Shown: positions 17,337 to 24,496 of the stretch, piece after piece
Numbering within the stretch: the first letter of the stretch is position 1
Layout: every line of letters begins with the position of its first letter
DNA from: a candidate division TA06 bacterium 32_111
GTDB lineage: Bacteria > Hydrothermota > 32-111
Direction of reading: 5' to 3'
Length of the DNA: 48,576 bases
Assembly: GCA_001508335.1 (NCBI GenBank)
Contig: LGFX01000012.1
Span: 1 to 48,576 of the forward strand
Made by a program: the position numbers and the translations under genes
The notes under the pieces: generated by a model
What the model was told of the DNA's origin: nothing
Database searches by the model: none
Seen by the model: only the letters and a program-made list of their open reading frames with translations

Positions 17337-17592
17337 AAAACCCCTTTTCGAACAACTCTATAACAGCGTTCATAGCCTCATTTTCATCTGGTCCATCTAT
17401 TCTGAATGTAAGTTTCGCACCCTGTTCTGCTGCAAGCATCATTATACCCATAATAGATTTCCCATCAACCAAAAGATCATCCCTTAAAATCTCAATCTTT
17501 GATTCAAACTTACCCATACTCTTAACAAGAAGAGCAGCAGGTCTTGCATGAAGTCCAAGTTTATTTTTTACTATCAGTTCCTTTTCTATCAT
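17326..17592 (-). CDS. ptsH: Phosphocarrier protein HPr
   Basis: An 88-residue HPr with the phosphorylatable histidine at 15 (LGLHARPAALLV) and a serine at 46 (DGKSIMGIM), both at the family's exact positions. Ser46 is the site used by HPr kinase in Gram-positives and some other phyla, so regulation by HPrK is possible; no hprK gene is in the window. The frame is open 29 codons further upstream, but that extension is the antisense of nothing conserved and overlaps the EIID-like gene. The ATG at 17592 shares one base with the upstream TAA (TAATG) and gives the standard length. Confidence 0.96.
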   Translation of the reverse strand: MIEKELIVKNKLGLHARPAALLVKSMGKFESKIEILRDDLLVDGKSIMGIMMLAAEQGAKLTFRIDGPDENEAMNAVIELFEKGFYEE

Positions 17593-18236
17593 TATAAAAT
17601 CCAAAAAAACAGTTCTACCAAAAAACCTAAAATTATTAAAAAAATATAGGCAAACTCTTTGTAAACAAAGTTTACCCATATTATTAAAAGTAGTATTATA
17701 CCATAAAAATAAATAGAGTTCAATATTTTTAAATTAACATATAGTAAAAGAATAACAAAAAAGCCGTATAACAGGTATCTTATTTTGGGAAGAAAAAATC
17801 TAAACCTCTTAAAAAAGAAAGATGAATAGAAATTATTCATATTATCAACATTCTTCCTTCCATACTCATAACCAAACAACCTTAATAGATTTGTTGAAAG
17901 AAAATATGTTAAAAATGGTATTAAAAGAAAATAAAAATTCAGTTTGAAAATATAAACCAACAAGGAAGAGATCAAAACTATAGGCTTTAAATTGTTCCAG
18001 AAAAGATCATCTCCAACAAAAGCGGTTATACTTGCAAAGATTTCAACTCTTCTAATATCTTTAACCTTGGAGATAAACCCCGACATAACGGAAGAAAAAT
18101 AGGGATTTGTATTAATGTTATGCTTGAATTTTTTATTCGTAAGTATATTATATCCTTGAAGTTGCATATCTTGCTCGTTTAAAAGAACCTGGACTGCAAG
18201 TGATTTTAAAAACTGTTTGAAATTAACTTTAAACAT
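17592..18236 (-). CDS. PTS mannose-family EIID-like membrane protein (short, divergent)
   Basis: The 214 residues match the mannose-family IID subunit at its best-conserved places: an N-terminal amphipathic region with QDMQLQGY, INTNPYFSSVMSGFI (41-55, for the usual NTHP...GA) and FVGDDLFWNNLKPI (73-86, for GIGDSLFWGTLRPI). Hydrophobic segments follow to the end. IID proteins usually have about 270-300 residues, so this one is shortened, and the C-terminal half has lost recognisable motifs. It sits between the EIIC-like gene (31-base overlap) and HPr. No IIA or IIB gene adjoins. It may be a reduced transporter or a sensor. Confidence 0.75.
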   Translation of the reverse strand: MFKVNFKQFLKSLAVQVLLNEQDMQLQGYNILTNKKFKHNINTNPYFSSVMSGFISKVKDIRRVEIFASITAFVGDDLFWNNLKPIVLISSLLVYIFKLNFYFLLIPFLTYFLSTNLLRLFGYEYGRKNVDNMNNFYSSFFFKRFRFFLPKIRYLLYGFFVILLLYVNLKILNSIYFYGIILLLIIWVNFVYKEFAYIFLIILGFLVELFFWIL

Positions 18237-18787
18237 ATTACTCCAATTAGAATTCCAACTAAAAATAGAAGAGTTTCAACCTTTTTACCAAATCTAAAAT
18301 ATTTTACTTGTGATAGTACCAAAAAGAGTGAAAGGGAGTAAAAATTTGAAGAGTCAGCAACCTTGAATTTTTTTAGAATCATATATTGCAATAAAAGAAC
18401 AGAAATATATGAAAAATATGATATTAAAACTGAAAAAATTAAAGCGAATTCTATTTTAAAGTTATTCGAGAGGTAATAGTTGATTTTTCTTTTTAGAATA
18501 TAAAGGTAACCAAAAATAATAGAGATAAAAATTCCAAAGAGAAGTGAGAATGATATGCTTTCTTTTAAGAAAAAGTGTGAGATCAGAGATGATACGAATC
18601 CTATCTGGAAATTTGGGGGAGAAACTTTTCCAAGTTGTAGAGAGAATATGGAGAATGTTTGAAAAATTATTATCAGAATAAGTAAAGAGTTGTTTAAATG
18701 AATGTTGAAAATAAATGAAAGAATTGGGAATATGAAAACAGGTTCACATATCAAAGATTGAAAAAACATCCTATTATCAAGAAGCAA
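18206..18787 (-). CDS. PTS mannose-family EIIC-like membrane protein (short, divergent)
   Basis: A very hydrophobic protein whose N-terminus, LLLDNRMFFQSLICEPVFIF, matches the IIC pattern LLALDR..F.Q...RP, followed by a degenerate SLQLGKVSPPNFQIGF in place of the LG..PPD.. motif. About five membrane segments are visible in 193 residues, fewer than the usual 250-265. The only canonical start is a TTG at 18787, without SD. In the same frame a hydrophobic stretch (AYYLILLSSLL) typical of IIC starts continues upstream to about 18817 with no ATG, GTG or TTG. A CTG at 18808-18806 overlaps the TGA of the ABC gene, so the true start may be non-standard. Confidence 0.65.
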   Translation of the reverse strand: MLLDNRMFFQSLICEPVFIFPILSFIFNIHLNNSLLILIIIFQTFSIFSLQLGKVSPPNFQIGFVSSLISHFFLKESISFSLLFGIFISIIFGYLYILKRKINYYLSNNFKIEFALIFSVLISYFSYISVLLLQYMILKKFKVADSSNFYSLSLFLVLSQVKYFRFGKKVETLLFLVGILIGVICLKLISNSF

Positions 18788-18804
18788 AAGAGAAGATAAA
18801 AGAA

Positions 18805-19872
18805 TCAGATAATAGGCTCTATCCGTTTCGAATCCTCCATATTGAAATAGTGGAATTTGTTTCTGTTAAAGAAAACTTTATAAGTTTCACCGATCTGAAA
18901 CCTTTTGTGTAGTGTGGTTTTAAGAACGACATTTTTTCCAAAAATGTTAATATAAAGGAAGGTTACATCACCGAGAGATTCTGCGAGTTCCACAACTCCA
19001 TCTATATAGGTATCAGTTTCTCTATCTATGTATATATCTTCCGGTCTAACACCGATATAAACTCCCTTCAATTCCTTTTCATTGAAATTCACCTGGAAAT
19101 TAAAAAAATCTGATTTTATCTTACCATTCTCATAAACATTTTCAAAAATGTTCATCTGTGGTGAACCAATAAATGTTGCACAAAATAGATTTTCAGGCTT
19201 GTTGTAAAGTGTATCAGGGTCAGCTATCTGCATTATCTGACCATTGTTCATAACAACTATCTTTGACCCCATGGTCATCGCTTCAGTCTGATCATGTGTA
19301 ACATATATTATCGTAGTGTTAAGTTTCTTATGCAATTTTGAAATTTCCGCCCTCATAGAGACTCTCATCTTGGCATCAAGGTTTGAGAGGGGTTCATCAA
19401 AGAGGAAAACTTTAGGCTCTCTCACTATAGCCCTACCAATTGCTACCCTCTGTCTCTGTCCACCTGAAAGTTCTCTCGGTTTACTTTTTGCATACTTTTC
19501 TATTCCAAGTATTTCCAAAGCATCCTTCACTCTTCTATCGATCTCTTCTTTCAAAAAACCTCTCGTTCTTAATCCAAAAGCGACATTGTCATAAACACTC
19601 ATATGTGGATATAAAGCATAATTTTGAAATACCATAGCAACATCTCTATCCTTTGGATGGGTAAAATTAACTACCTGTCTATCTATTATTATTTCACCCT
19701 CTGTTACCTGCTCAAGTCCAGCGATACATCTTAAAAGTGTAGTTTTTCCACAACCTGAAGGACCAACGAAGACAACGAACTCTTTATCCTCTATCTCAAG
19801 GTTGATATTCTTTAAAGCGACAAAACCATTAGCAAAAACTTTTGTTACATTTTTTAAAATAACATCAGCCAC
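18805..19872 (-). CDS. Sugar ABC transporter ATPase (MsmK/UgpC/MalK type)
   Basis: The 355-residue ATPase has Walker A GPSGCGKTT (37-45), signature LSGGQRQRVAIGRAI (135-149), Walker B VFLFDEP (155-161), the switch histidine in YVTHDQTEAM, and a C-terminal OB-like regulatory domain with GVRPEDIYID. This is the shared-ATPase class that drives carbohydrate importers (CUT1). No permease or binding-protein gene is nearby, so it probably energises one or more importers encoded elsewhere. In some bacteria such ATPases are targets of PTS control, which may explain its place before the PTS genes; that is inference. Confidence 0.93.
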   Translation of the reverse strand: MADVILKNVTKVFANGFVALKNINLEIEDKEFVVFVGPSGCGKTTLLRCIAGLEQVTEGEIIIDRQVVNFTHPKDRDVAMVFQNYALYPHMSVYDNVAFGLRTRGFLKEEIDRRVKDALEILGIEKYAKSKPRELSGGQRQRVAIGRAIVREPKVFLFDEPLSNLDAKMRVSMRAEISKLHKKLNTTIIYVTHDQTEAMTMGSKIVVMNNGQIMQIADPDTLYNKPENLFCATFIGSPQMNIFENVYENGKIKSDFFNFQVNFNEKELKGVYIGVRPEDIYIDRETDTYIDGVVELAESLGDVTFLYINIFGKNVVLKTTLHKRFQIGETYKVFFNRNKFHYFNMEDSKRIEPII

Positions 19873-19881
19873 TTTAAACTC

Positions 19882-20292
19882 CTATTCTTTTCCTATTTTA
19901 AAATATATGTTGGGTTTACCACTTTTTTTTGTTCCTAAATCTGAATTATCTATAACAAAATATAATTTTTTCTTTTCAAAAATATAAAACCTTTCATCCA
20001 TAAAAGATTTTGAAACATATGTAAGAGGGTATTCTAAATACTCGGAAAAGAGTTTTGAAGAGTCTTTAAAAAGTTCAAAACCCTTTCTTGAAGAGAAGAA
20101 GAAAATGTCTATAACATAATCTGAATTTAGAAATATAGAATAATATCCTGGTTCAACTTCCATAGAATCAGCGATAATCTCACCTATTTCCATAATCTTT
20201 GAAACTTCATAAACTGTTGGATTGAAAAGGGAACAACTAAAAAGAAAAAATAATGTTAAAATCAAAATTGTTCTCTCAATCTTTAACAACAT
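19882..20292 (-). CDS. Small predicted lipoprotein, unknown function
   Basis: About 136 residues. The N-terminus has a positively charged start, a hydrophobic core (ILILTLFFLF) and a lipobox-like LFSC, so the mature protein would be lipid-anchored at Cys19 (counted from the chosen start). The rest shows no family I recognise; it contains PGYYSIFLNSDYVIDIFFF and an aromatic-rich second half. An upstream TTG (20310) is in frame, but the ATG at 20292 has the SD AGGGG eight bases before it and lies inside the end of nfeD. It is co-transcribed with nfeD and the sugar ABC ATPase. Confidence 0.65.
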   Translation of the reverse strand: MLLKIERTILILTLFFLFSCSLFNPTVYEVSKIMEIGEIIADSMEVEPGYYSIFLNSDYVIDIFFFSSRKGFELFKDSSKLFSEYLEYPLTYVSKSFMDERFYIFEKKKLYFVIDNSDLGTKKSGKPNIYFKIGKE

Positions 20293-20716
20293 ATAGATGA
20301 GCCCCTTCAACTCTTTTTATTTTAGCAAAACTACCCTTTTGGATGATGGTTCCATCATCTGAATACGCCCTCCATCTTACACCATCGATTTCACATACAC
20401 CTGTATCTTTAGAATTATCGATTGTAGTAATCACTTTGCAAACCCTTCCTATATAAGAGGCAACATTAGTCTTCAAGCCCTCTTTATCATCTTTTGACAA
20501 ATATTTTATAAAGACCTTCCTGATCGTAAATGCGAATAGAATAGAGAGTGAAGCAAAAATGATTCCCTGCAGAAAGATAAGTTTAGGAAAGAAGATTGAA
20601 AAAAACGCTGTAATTAAAGCTGAAAAGGAGAAGAGGACGAACAAAAAAAATGGGGTTAAAATCTCTAATATAAAAAGAATTACAGCAACAAGAAGCCAAA
20701 AGAGTGATGGAGACAT
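20276..20716 (-). CDS. NfeD family membrane protein
   Basis: The 146 residues contain three or four membrane segments (about 5-27, 29-46, 48-67), then a cytoplasmic OB-fold: GRVCKVITTID, GVCEIDGVRWRAYSDDG and GSFAKIKRVEGAHLYV. The order and the VRWRA motif fit the short NfeD1b class. These often pair with a stomatin/flotillin or an NfeD-type protease, but neither is adjacent here. Proposed roles in membrane organisation are from the family and are not shown by this context. It shares one base region with the uvrA end (ATG inside the TAATG-like junction). Confidence 0.88.
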   Translation of the reverse strand: MSPSLFWLLVAVILFILEILTPFFLFVLFSFSALITAFFSIFFPKLIFLQGIIFASLSILFAFTIRKVFIKYLSKDDKEGLKTNVASYIGRVCKVITTIDNSKDTGVCEIDGVRWRAYSDDGTIIQKGSFAKIKRVEGAHLYVVKD

Positions 20717-23505
20717 TACTCCTCCTTGTTTTTTCTCAAATAGAAAGAGGTATAAGAATCTTTAAATTTTAGAAAATCATCAAATCTACCCTGAAAAACA
20801 AGTTTACCTCCTTCATCACCACCTTCAGGGCCAAGGTCTATTATCCAATCAGCAAAACTTATTATATCAAGATTGTGTTCTATCACAACTAAAGTATTAC
20901 CTTTTTTAACAAGTTTGTCAAGAACTTTAAGTAGAAGTTTTACATCATAGAAATGTAGACCTGTTGATGGTTCATCAAGTATATACAACGTTCTTCCAGT
21001 GTCTGTTCTTGATAACTCTTTCGCAAGTTTTATCCTCTGTGCTTCACCACCTGAAAGTGAAACTGCAGGTTGACCGAGTTTAATGTATCCGAGTCCAACC
21101 TCATTCAAAATTTCTAACTTTTTTACAATTTTTGGAATCTCTTTAAAATGTTCGATAGCATTCACTACAGTCATCTCTAAAACATCAGCGATATTTTTAC
21201 CTTTATATTTTACCTGCAAAGTTTCCTCGTTAAACCTTTTACCATTGCAAACATCACATTGAACATAAACTGGTGGCAAAAAATACATTTCAATCTTTTT
21301 ATATCCATCCCCTTCACAAGCTTCACATCTTCCACCCTTCACATTGAAAGAGAATCTCCCAGGTTTATATCCCCTGATTTTTGACTCTTTCAACTGCGAA
21401 AAGAAATCTCTTATATATGTAAAAACTCCCGTATAGGTTGCTGGATTTGACCTTGGTGTTCTTCCGATAGGTGATTGATCTATATTTATCACCTTATCTA
21501 TTAAATGTAGATTGTCTATGCCCTCATGTTTACCAGGTTTTATTCTCGACATTCTGAGATACCTTCTTATAGCATTGTAAAGTATGTCGTTAACCAGTGT
21601 TGATTTCCCGCTTCCTGAAACACCTGTAACACACACAAAGGTTCCAAGAGGTATCTTCACATCTATTTTTTTTAAATTATGTTCAGAGGCTTTTTTTATC
21701 AGTATATAATAGTTCTCATCTATTTTTCTCTCCATCTTTTTTTCAAAAACCTTTTCTTTTCCACTTAAAAATTTACCTGTTAAAGAATCTTTAGTTTTTA
21801 AAATCTCTTCATAACTTCCCTGAAAAATTATTTCACCACCAAAATCACCTGCACCTGGACCGAAATCTATGATATGATCACTCTCCTTAATAAAATTCTT
21901 ATCATGTTCAACAACTATTACAGTGTTATCTCTATCCCTTAACTCTTTCAAGGTTTTTATAAGTAAACCAACGTCTCTTGCATGCAAACCTATAGATGGC
22001 TCGTCTAGAACATATAAGACATCGTTCAAACCACTTCCTATCTGGGTCGCAAGATGAACCCTCTGAGCTTCCCCACCTGAAAGAGTTTCAACGGATCTTT
22101 CCAGGGTGAGATAACCAACCCCAACATTTATCAAAAATTCAAGTTTTTTTATTATCTCTTTTATAATATCTTTCGCTATCTCCCCTTTTGTCCTATCGAG
22201 GGAAATTTTATTTTTAAAAAAATCAAGAGAGTTAAAAATATCCATTTTTGTTATTTCATATATGTTGTATCCATTTATTTTTACAGAAAGATACTCTTTT
22301 TTCAACCTTGCACCATTACAAACTTTACATTTTGCAAATACAAGATATTTTCCCATCTCCTGTTGCATCCAATTTGAATCTGTTGAGTGGTATACTCTTT
22401 TTAAAAAATCTGTGACTGATTCGAATGTAAAGTTTTGTGGGATATTGAAAGAGGCTCTATCCTCATCTTCTATTCCATATAAGAGTATCCTTTTAAAAAA
22501 TTCTGGAAGTTCTTTATAACTCTTTTTTAGATCAACTTTTAAAATCTTGGCGAGTTCAATAAGATCGGTTCTTTTTGAAATATCTGTCCATAGATGCAAA
22601 GCACCTTCCCAAAGAGATAGTTCAACGTTAGCAACTATCAGTTCCTCGTCAGCCTCTATATTGTACCCTAGTCCATGGCATGCTGGACATGCCCCCATGG
22701 GAGAATTGAAAGAAAAACTCCTTGGAGATATTTCCCCATAAGAAATGTTACAGTAAGGGCAGGATAATGATGTGTTAAAGAGTCTCTCTTCGTTATCTTC
22801 AGTTAAAATCGAAACTAAACCTGAAGATTCTTTTAAGGAAAGTTCAAGTGATTGTGATAATCTCATCCTGTTTGAGTTATCTATTTTCAGTTTATCTATT
22901 ATTATGGATATGTTGTGCATCCTGTTTTTCTCAAGATTTATCTCGCTTTCTAACCTTTTTATCTGACCATCAACCAGAACTTTTGTAAAACCTTTCTTCG
23001 TTAAACTTTTAAAAAACTCTTTGAACTCTCCCTTTTTCCCCCTAACTACAGGGGAAAGTATTGTAACAATCTTTCCTTCATAAAAAAGTAGTTCATCAAC
23101 GATCTGGTCAACACTCACCTTTTTAATAGGTCTTGAGCAGTTATAACAGAATATATCTCCAACTCTTGCATAAAGAACTCTCAGATAATCGTATATCTCC
23201 GTTGCTGTTGCAACAGTTGATCTGGGGTTTTTGGATATACTCCTCTGTTCTATTGAAATAGCTGGAGAGAGTCCATCTATCCTTTCCACTTCGGGTTTTT
23301 CCAAAACACCCAAAAATTGTCTCGCATAGGATGAGAGTGATTCTACATATCTCCTCTGCCCTTCAGCATAGAGTGTATCAAATGCAAAAGAAGATTTACC
23401 AGAACCACTAACTCCGCTTATCACTATAAATTTTCTTTTAGGGATTTCACAGGAAATATTTTTAAGGTTATGAACCTTTGCACCCTTTACAAATATTTTA
23501 TCCAT
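20716..23505 (-). CDS. uvrA: Excinuclease ABC subunit A
   Basis: The damage-sensing ATPase of nucleotide excision repair. The 929-residue protein has two ABC modules: first Walker A GVSGSGKSSF (31-40), with LSGGEAQRVHLA and VLDEPSIGLH; second GVSGSGKST in the C-terminal half, with LSGGEAQRIKLA and ILDEPSTGLH. Zinc motifs are CPYC...CPAC in the signature insert and CEAC...CDVC in the second module. The first N-terminal zinc site (CYNC) retains only one CxxC pair. The gene begins three bases after the recombinase-like gene, so it likely depends on that gene's promoter. uvrB and uvrC are not in the window. Confidence 0.97.
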   Translation of the reverse strand: MDKIFVKGAKVHNLKNISCEIPKRKFIVISGVSGSGKSSFAFDTLYAEGQRRYVESLSSYARQFLGVLEKPEVERIDGLSPAISIEQRSISKNPRSTVATATEIYDYLRVLYARVGDIFCYNCSRPIKKVSVDQIVDELLFYEGKIVTILSPVVRGKKGEFKEFFKSLTKKGFTKVLVDGQIKRLESEINLEKNRMHNISIIIDKLKIDNSNRMRLSQSLELSLKESSGLVSILTEDNEERLFNTSLSCPYCNISYGEISPRSFSFNSPMGACPACHGLGYNIEADEELIVANVELSLWEGALHLWTDISKRTDLIELAKILKVDLKKSYKELPEFFKRILLYGIEDEDRASFNIPQNFTFESVTDFLKRVYHSTDSNWMQQEMGKYLVFAKCKVCNGARLKKEYLSVKINGYNIYEITKMDIFNSLDFFKNKISLDRTKGEIAKDIIKEIIKKLEFLINVGVGYLTLERSVETLSGGEAQRVHLATQIGSGLNDVLYVLDEPSIGLHARDVGLLIKTLKELRDRDNTVIVVEHDKNFIKESDHIIDFGPGAGDFGGEIIFQGSYEEILKTKDSLTGKFLSGKEKVFEKKMERKIDENYYILIKKASEHNLKKIDVKIPLGTFVCVTGVSGSGKSTLVNDILYNAIRRYLRMSRIKPGKHEGIDNLHLIDKVINIDQSPIGRTPRSNPATYTGVFTYIRDFFSQLKESKIRGYKPGRFSFNVKGGRCEACEGDGYKKIEMYFLPPVYVQCDVCNGKRFNEETLQVKYKGKNIADVLEMTVVNAIEHFKEIPKIVKKLEILNEVGLGYIKLGQPAVSLSGGEAQRIKLAKELSRTDTGRTLYILDEPSTGLHFYDVKLLLKVLDKLVKKGNTLVVIEHNLDIISFADWIIDLGPEGGDEGGKLVFQGRFDDFLKFKDSYTSFYLRKNKEE

Positions 23506-23508
23506 TCA

Positions 23509-24366
23509 TCAAATAAAATCGTTTTTATGTTTGTTGTTCTCTTCAAGTATTTTGTTCACCTCTTCGAACATCTCTCTATCTATTATCCTTTCATGTTTCC
23601 CTTCAATCCTTCTCTCTTGTATAAGAACAGGTTTTCTTTTATTCTTCTCAGTTTCAATGTATTTATAGAGGTTGTATGATAAAAATCCTATATAGAATTT
23701 GTTTGTAAGAATGTTGTATAGAGCCTGCCTTGAAAAAATTTTGCCTCTTTTCGATCTAATGTTATTCTCCTGTAGATACTCCTTCAACTTTCCTAAGGAT
23801 TTGAACTCAAGATATTTTTTAAATATCAATCTTACTATTTCAGCTTCCTCCTTAACAACAACTATCCTCTTATCGTTAACCTTTCCAACATAACGATAAC
23901 CGAGGGGACAATTTCCACTCGCTTTCATCCTTTCTTCAACTATTCTTAAAACTCTATGTGCAGCGAGTTTGTTTGGTAACATTTCCTTTTCATACCTTGC
24001 AAAGGCACCGATAATCTTTTCCCTCAGTATCTCATAATCTAAAGATTCCGAAAACTTCTGTTCAATATACCTTATAGTAACACCATATTTGAGAAGTTCC
24101 TTCTCAACCCACATAGTAAAAATATCATCAGGTGATATGTTTTCCCTTGAATGTGCGATTATCTTTTTTACATTCTCATTTACCCTTGCATAGTTTAAAA
24201 GATCAGCAAGTCCTCTATCCTCCGAATTTGGATCATCTGTAAATTTTTTGATAACTCTGTAAATTTTCTGTTCTTTCAAAAAATTTTCAACACTATCTTT
24301 TAACTTTTTATCAGAATTCTCATCTTTTGAAAATTTTAAATAAAGGTAAACATTAATAACTTTCAA
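23509..24366 (-). CDS. Serine-recombinase-like protein with eroded catalytic site
   Basis: The 285 residues comprise a resolvase-type N-terminal domain (about 1-140) and a Recombinase (PF07508-like) domain (about 150-250: NCPLGYRYVG, EEAEIVRLIFKKYLE, SRQALYNILTNKFYIGFLSY). There is no zinc ribbon or long coiled coil, so it is shorter than phage large serine integrases. The nucleophile position fits Ser13 (YLKFSKDE), but the usual Arg two residues before is Lys. The conserved DRLSR block reads SRENI, losing the Asp and second Arg, and the FER-type motif reads YEKEM. Activity is therefore doubtful. The start is TTG with the SD AAGGAG five bases upstream. A near-consensus promoter drives it, and uvrA follows after three bases. 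It may be a domesticated DNA-binding protein. Confidence 0.75.
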   Translation of the reverse strand: MKVINVYLYLKFSKDENSDKKLKDSVENFLKEQKIYRVIKKFTDDPNSEDRGLADLLNYARVNENVKKIIAHSRENISPDDIFTMWVEKELLKYGVTIRYIEQKFSESLDYEILREKIIGAFARYEKEMLPNKLAAHRVLRIVEERMKASGNCPLGYRYVGKVNDKRIVVVKEEAEIVRLIFKKYLEFKSLGKLKEYLQENNIRSKRGKIFSRQALYNILTNKFYIGFLSYNLYKYIETEKNKRKPVLIQERRIEGKHERIIDREMFEEVNKILEENNKHKNDFI

Positions 24367-24392
24367 AACAACTCCTTTTTATAGAACTCTTA

Positions 24393-24420
24393 TTTATATT
24401 ATGGTATAACAATTTGTCAA
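24393..24420 (-). promoter_or_regulatory. Sigma-70-type promoter for the recombinase-uvrA operon
   Basis: On the minus strand, TTGACA (24420-24415) and TATAAA (24398-24393) are separated by 16 bases, placed about 27 bases before the TTG start at 24366. The -35 box and the adjacent A form one arm of an inverted repeat with the -35 box of the divergent promoter. Confidence 0.7.
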
Positions 24421-24441
24421 AAAATCAATATCCAATTTTAC

Positions 24442-24470
24442 TTGACAATCTTTGAATTTAAATATAAATT
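24442..24470 (+). promoter_or_regulatory. Sigma-70-type promoter for the T9SS cargo-smpB-amidase-murI unit
   Basis: TTGACA at 24442-24447 is followed by TATAAA at 24463 (15-base spacer) or TAAATT at 24465 (17-base spacer). The first gene's ATG at 24497 has the SD AGAGG seven bases upstream. The two divergent -35 boxes are 21 bases apart. Confidence 0.6.
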
Positions 24471-24496
24471 TATATTAATACTAAAAGAGGATTTAT

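Noticed and set aside
17593-17679. Upstream extension of the HPr reading frame (29 extra codons)
   Set aside because: The extension lies inside the EIID-like gene, has no SD and no HPr homology, and the ATG at 17592 gives exact His15/Ser46 numbering.
23509-24366. Active mobile element or integrase of a prophage
   Set aside because: No flanking repeats, excisionase or phage genes are present, and the active-site residues are altered; housekeeping genes lie on both sides.
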